Source: an uncultured Arsenicibacter sp.
Lineage (GTDB): Bacteria; Bacteroidota; Bacteroidia; Cytophagales; Spirosomataceae
Assembly (NCBI RefSeq): GCF_945952095.1
Contig: NZ_CAMFHL010000201.1
Coordinates: 1 to 13,808, forward strand
Length of the DNA stretch: 13,808 bases
Direction of reading: 5' to 3'
Every line of letters starts with the position of its first letter. Position 1 is the first letter of the stretch. A model generated the notes under the pieces. It had not been told where the DNA came from and ran no database searches. It worked only from the letters and a program-made list of their open reading frames with translations. Both the position numbers and the translations under genes were made by a program. Shown here in pieces: positions 13,400-13,808 of this stretch.

Positions 13400-13808
13400 A
13401 TGACGTCTGATCGCGATAAAGTCCGGCTCATTTTTGGGCTGAAAGTGAAGCAACTCCGTAACGATCTTGGTATTTCAACCTACGAACTGGCAAACCGTAC
13501 CGGCCTTTCCCCGTCTTACCTGAATGAAATTGAGAAGGGGAAAAAATACCCGAAAACGGAAAAGCTCCTTGCCATTGCTAAAGCCCTGCAAACCGACTAT
13601 GATTCGCTGGTCTCACTTAAAGTCAGTAAGCAGCTTGAACCGGTTGTTGAACTGCTTAACTCCAATATTCTGAGCGAGTTGCCGTTTGAACTGTTTGGCA
13701 TCGAACCAAACTACTTTCTGGAAGTCATGGCAACGGCTCCGGCCAAACTGAGTGCGTTCATCAGTACTATTCTGGAAATCGGCCGTAATTACGACGTGCG
13801 GGTAGAGC
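13400..13808 (+). CDS. XRE-family transcriptional regulator (partial, runs off the window)
   Basis: The first 136 codons are present and the frame is still open at the window end. The N-terminus is an HTH_3/Xre DNA-binding domain at about 10-70, including LRNDLGISTYELANRTGLSP, SYLNEIEKGKKYPKTEKL and LAIAKALQTDYDSLVSL. The linker after it (KVSKQLEPVVELLNS, SELPFELFGIEP, APAKLSAFISTILEIGRNYDV) resembles longer Bacteroidota XRE proteins that carry a C-terminal ImmA/IrrE-like domain, similar in layout to the short-chain fatty-acid regulators (ScfR, e.g. RamB). That larger domain would lie outside the window, so the subfamily is a tentative inference. It is divergent from pckA across the 50-bp palindrome, a typical layout for a local, self-regulating factor. 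Confidence 0.88.
   Translation, partial: MTSDRDKVRLIFGLKVKQLRNDLGISTYELANRTGLSPSYLNEIEKGKKYPKTEKLLAIAKALQTDYDSLVSLKVSKQLEPVVELLNSNILSELPFELFGIEPNYFLEVMATAPAKLSAFISTILEIGRNYDVRVE

Overview
The window looks like a chromosomal segment of a Bacteroidota bacterium, most likely order Cytophagales (Spirosoma-like). Evidence for this: several upstream regions carry the Bacteroidota -7 box TAnnTTTG instead of a sigma70 -10 box, Shine-Dalgarno sequences are essentially absent, and the protein types fit (GH95 glycosidase, 7TM-DISM sensor kinase, bacterial GH3 protein, ATP-dependent PckA). No tRNA, rRNA, CRISPR array, transposase or phage gene is visible. Genes are densely packed and codon use looks uniform, so this reads as ordinary chromosome and not as a mobile island.

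Layout. (1) 1-188 is the C-terminal end of an amidohydrolase, converging on surE (251-970, minus). Between them lies an inverted repeat built of 8-bp tandem units that overlaps both stop codons. (2) Divergent from surE, on the plus strand: a lipid/diacylglycerol-kinase-like protein (1053-1940), a D-2-hydroxyacid (glycerate-type) dehydrogenase (2027-2983) closed by a strong terminator, and a GH3-family acyl-amido-synthetase-like enzyme (3092-4612) whose ATG sits 8 nt after that terminator's T-run. (3) A minus-strand orphan HEXXH metallopeptidase (4702-5346) is divergent from a secreted SASA/CE6-like carbohydrate esterase (5460-6263). The esterase converges on a secreted GH95 glycosidase (6320-8716, minus) across a strong bidirectional terminator. 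(4) A 368-bp gene-free region with three inverted repeats leads to a 7TM-DISM sensor histidine kinase (9085-10992), which overlaps its NarL-type response regulator by 26 nt (10967-11599). (5) Minus-strand pckA (11655-13253) is divergent from a truncated XRE-type regulator (13400 to the window edge). A perfect 50-bp palindrome lies almost exactly midway between their start codons and covers the pckA promoter.

How the genes fit together. The esterase and GH95 enzyme plausibly deacetylate and trim plant-type polysaccharide in the periplasm or outside the cell. The next-door two-component system, whose sensor has a carbohydrate-binding-like outer domain, is a candidate controller of them; this is inferred from position only. 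PckA is the gluconeogenic PEP-forming step, and the adjacent XRE regulator with the palindrome looks like a local control module for it. I see no clear new multi-gene system. The most distinctive signals are the pckA/XRE palindrome with its promoters, the Thr-for-His substitution in the GH95 active-site motif, the octamer-built hairpin over two stop codons, and the stem-loops upstream of the sensor kinase.
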